NCBI GenBank assembly: GCA_030605805.1
Contig: JAUWHQ010000010.1
Span: 1-5,999 of the forward strand
DNA: 5,999 nucleotides
Reading direction: 5' to 3'
Source: Methanosarcinales archaeon
GTDB lineage: Archaea > Halobacteriota > Methanosarcinia > Methanosarcinales > Methanogasteraceae
Shown piece after piece: positions 4,838 to 5,999 of the stretch. The translations under genes were made by a program, and so were the position numbers. Every line of letters begins with the position of its first letter. Within the stretch, counting starts at the first letter, position 1. The notes below the pieces were generated by a model. That model saw nothing but the letters and a program-made list of their open reading frames with translations, was not told where the DNA came from and made no database searches.

Positions 4838-5152
4838 TTGCTAACCGAGTTCGTTGCGCACGTCATCCTCTCGAATCTGGTTAAGCGACTCGATGATGTT
4901 GAGCACGCAATCGAGAACGATGTGGATCTGTGCTATCTGTTCGAGAAGTATATTCTGCCGCTGCTGAATGCCGGAATGCTTCGGAAAGTGTATCGGAAAA
5001 ACGCATCGATGCTGTCTGATGAGCGCGTGATGAAGTGGCTGTGCAAACAGAATCAGGAAGTGTATTCGACCATAATGACCACAGAGGGCGGGCTGGAATG
5101 GTTCACTGCGAATTTAGCCGCTATCCGGCGACTGTTGGAAAAAGATGGATAA
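4838..5152 (+). CDS. Hypothetical helical protein with TTG start
   Basis: A 104-residue soluble protein that appears almost wholly alpha-helical, rich in leucine with alternating charges, with no known motif. The start is TTG 4838, immediately after the TGA that ends the membrane-protein gene. Both lie in the same frame, so stop-codon read-through giving a 187-residue fusion is an alternative, though the GAGGCGAT ribosome site favours separate initiation. The next in-frame ATG (near residue 47) would lose almost half of the conserved-looking helical region. The stop is 2 bases from the end of the convergent minus-strand gene. It may be a cytoplasmic partner of the preceding membrane protein, from position only. 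Confidence 0.65.
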   Translation: MLTEFVAHVILSNLVKRLDDVEHAIENDVDLCYLFEKYILPLLNAGMLRKVYRKNASMLSDERVMKWLCKQNQEVYSTIMTTEGGLEWFTANLAAIRRLLEKDG

Positions 5153-5154
5153 CG

Positions 5155-5841
5155 TCAGTACGATGTGAGCGGCGGGGTGTGTGCCATAGCAATATCGGGC
5201 AACGGCTTATCCTTGATGTAAAATCCATCTTTCATACAATTCTCTTCCATTTTAACGGCTTTATCGTATAAATCGCGATGATTCAGGAACAATTCGCGTA
5301 TCTCAATCTTTCGCATGAACGGACAAAACCAACATCCACTTTTTGGCGGTATATCCAACTCATGTTCTCTTATCAGATTAATACACGCACTACGATCCAT
5401 TTTAGCATCTATTAATGGATAAGAATACTCAATTTTATGTATTTTATCTTTAGATGGTTTGTTATTATACTCTTTCCCAGATAGTGATTTAGTTCTTTTT
5501 ACTTCACCATAATCGAATCCGACAAACATTTTGCATGGAACAGTTACATGTTTCAGCATTGGACGTACTTTGAATTTGTCTGTACACCACCTGAACCTGA
5601 ACGATGGAAGGATGCGGCATTTCATAGAATATTCATAGATCGTGTGGTACCCTTCCACATCTGGAACGATCTCTATGATCTCGAATCCTTGGTCACGCAG
5701 ATAATCCACATACTCATAAGTTTCTGGGTAGTCCCCGCCATGATTCACAAAAATCGTCTCGAACTCTTCATCGCGATCCGCGAGCAGTATGAGCATCGCA
5801 GTCGAATTGACTCCTCCACCGAATGATAGGTATTGTTTCAT
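5155..5841 (-). CDS. PAPS-reductase-like PP-loop enzyme
   Basis: A 228-residue protein of the phosphoadenosine-phosphosulfate reductase/PP-loop superfamily, in the form often carried by phages. The nucleotide-binding loop is SFGGGVNST (residues 6-14), the counterpart of SGGxDS. Next come a family-typical HGGDYPET segment (34-41), RWCTDKFKVRP (84-94) and SGCWFCPF (168-175). Cys75, Cys86, Cys170 and Cys173, with Cys153 as a spare, could bind an iron-sulfur cluster or zinc. Known members activate or transfer sulfur using ATP or PAPS, but the substrate here is unknown. I chose ATG 5841 because GGAG lies 5 bases upstream and the core starts at once; a longer start at 5916 would overlap the upstream gene by 29 bases. 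Its middle is more AT-rich than its neighbours, hinting at separate origin. No DndA, DndD or DndE-like partner is visible. Confidence 0.85.
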   Translation of the reverse strand: MKQYLSFGGGVNSTAMLILLADRDEEFETIFVNHGGDYPETYEYVDYLRDQGFEIIEIVPDVEGYHTIYEYSMKCRILPSFRFRWCTDKFKVRPMLKHVTVPCKMFVGFDYGEVKRTKSLSGKEYNNKPSKDKIHKIEYSYPLIDAKMDRSACINLIREHELDIPPKSGCWFCPFMRKIEIRELFLNHRDLYDKAVKMEENCMKDGFYIKDKPLPDIAMAHTPPLTSY

Positions 5842-5846
5842 GCGAT

Positions 5847-5850
5847 CTCC
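5847..5850 (-). promoter_or_regulatory. Ribosome site selecting the start at 5841
   Basis: On the minus strand, GGAG (within GGAGATC, a partial match to GGAGGTGATC) lies 5 bases before ATG 5841. The longer candidate start at 5916 has only a weak purine run upstream, so this site supports the shorter protein that begins MKQYLSFGGG. Confidence 0.6.
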
Positions 5851-5887
5851 AAACAATCTCCAATCTCCCAACTCTGCGTAGTCCGAA

Positions 5888-5999
5888 TCACTCCAAATCA
5901 TCGACCGGTTCATCATCCCAACTCACATGACCGCCCATCTCCTCGATCCAGTCAACATGTTCCGAGATCAGCAGCAGCGCGTGAGTGAAGGTGTTCTCC
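5888..5999 (-). CDS. C-terminal end of an unidentified gene
   Basis: The minus strand stays open from the window edge to a TGA at 5890-5888. It encodes 36 residues starting ENTFTHALLLISEHVDWIEE and ending with an acidic tail. The peptide looks like a real protein end: one amphipathic helix with Trp and Leu, then a Gly-Gly turn and an Asp/Glu-rich tail. It lies 46 bases upstream of the PAPS-reductase-like gene in the same direction, so the two are likely co-transcribed. No family can be named from this fragment. The start lies outside the window. Confidence 0.55.
   Translation of the reverse strand, partial: ENTFTHALLLISEHVDWIEEMGGHVSWDDEPVDDLE

Noticed and set aside
5155..5841. DNA phosphorothioation (Dnd) system based on the DndC-like motifs
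   Set aside because: No DndA, DndB, DndD or DndE-like gene is present, and the motifs fit the broad PAPS-reductase family equally well.
5842..5916. Upstream start (5916) for the PAPS-reductase-like gene
   Set aside because: It would overlap the preceding minus-strand gene by 29 bases and lacks a clear ribosome site, while ATG 5841 has GGAG at good spacing and begins just before the PP-loop.

Overview
The window looks like part of an archaeal mobile element, most likely a virus or plasmid of a euryarchaeon such as a methanogen or methanotroph relative. The clearest archaeal sign is a TATA-box promoter at 4557-4568, placed so that transcription would begin at the next ATG with no leader. Other genes have Shine-Dalgarno sites of the GGTGA/GAGGTGAT type. 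Genes are small, tightly packed and mostly unrecognisable; several encode DNA-binding folds or two-helix membrane proteins, and two encode enzyme families that I associate with phages and prophages. There is no rRNA, tRNA, CRISPR array, transposase, integrase, capsid or replication gene, so the host and element type are inferences.

Region 1 (1-1935): a small ribbon-helix-helix (RHH)-like protein lies 2 bases upstream of a 529-residue protein with an N-terminal AT-hook-like motif, a long coiled coil and a four-cysteine zinc ribbon. Region 2 (1936-3806): a second promoter region, then a 54-residue AbrB-like protein, a 482-residue radical SAM protein with an N-terminal ETNSSSSH motif, and a 59-residue RHH-like protein overlapping its end. 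The two promoter regions share a 13-base motif, present four times (31-43, 48-60 inverted, 1971-1983, 2023-2035 inverted). The simplest reading is that one element-encoded repressor, perhaps the first RHH protein, controls both units.

Region 3 (3807-4547): a 68-residue soluble-looking protein and two small membrane proteins, nearly abutting or overlapping, both beginning MFGR. Region 4 (4548-5152): the leaderless promoter, an 82-residue membrane protein, and a 104-residue helical protein that starts at a TTG directly after an in-frame TGA. Region 5 (5155-5999, minus strand): a PAPS-reductase-like PP-loop enzyme meets region 4 tail to tail with a 2-base gap. Upstream of it is the C-terminal end of another minus-strand gene that runs off the window.

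Functionally, regions 1 and 2 read as a regulatory and DNA-handling block with one redox enzyme, regions 3 and 4 as a membrane or possible virion block, and region 5 as an accessory enzyme. Links between the blocks are inferred from layout, apart from the shared promoter motif, which is seen directly. No stretch over 300 bases lacks a gene.
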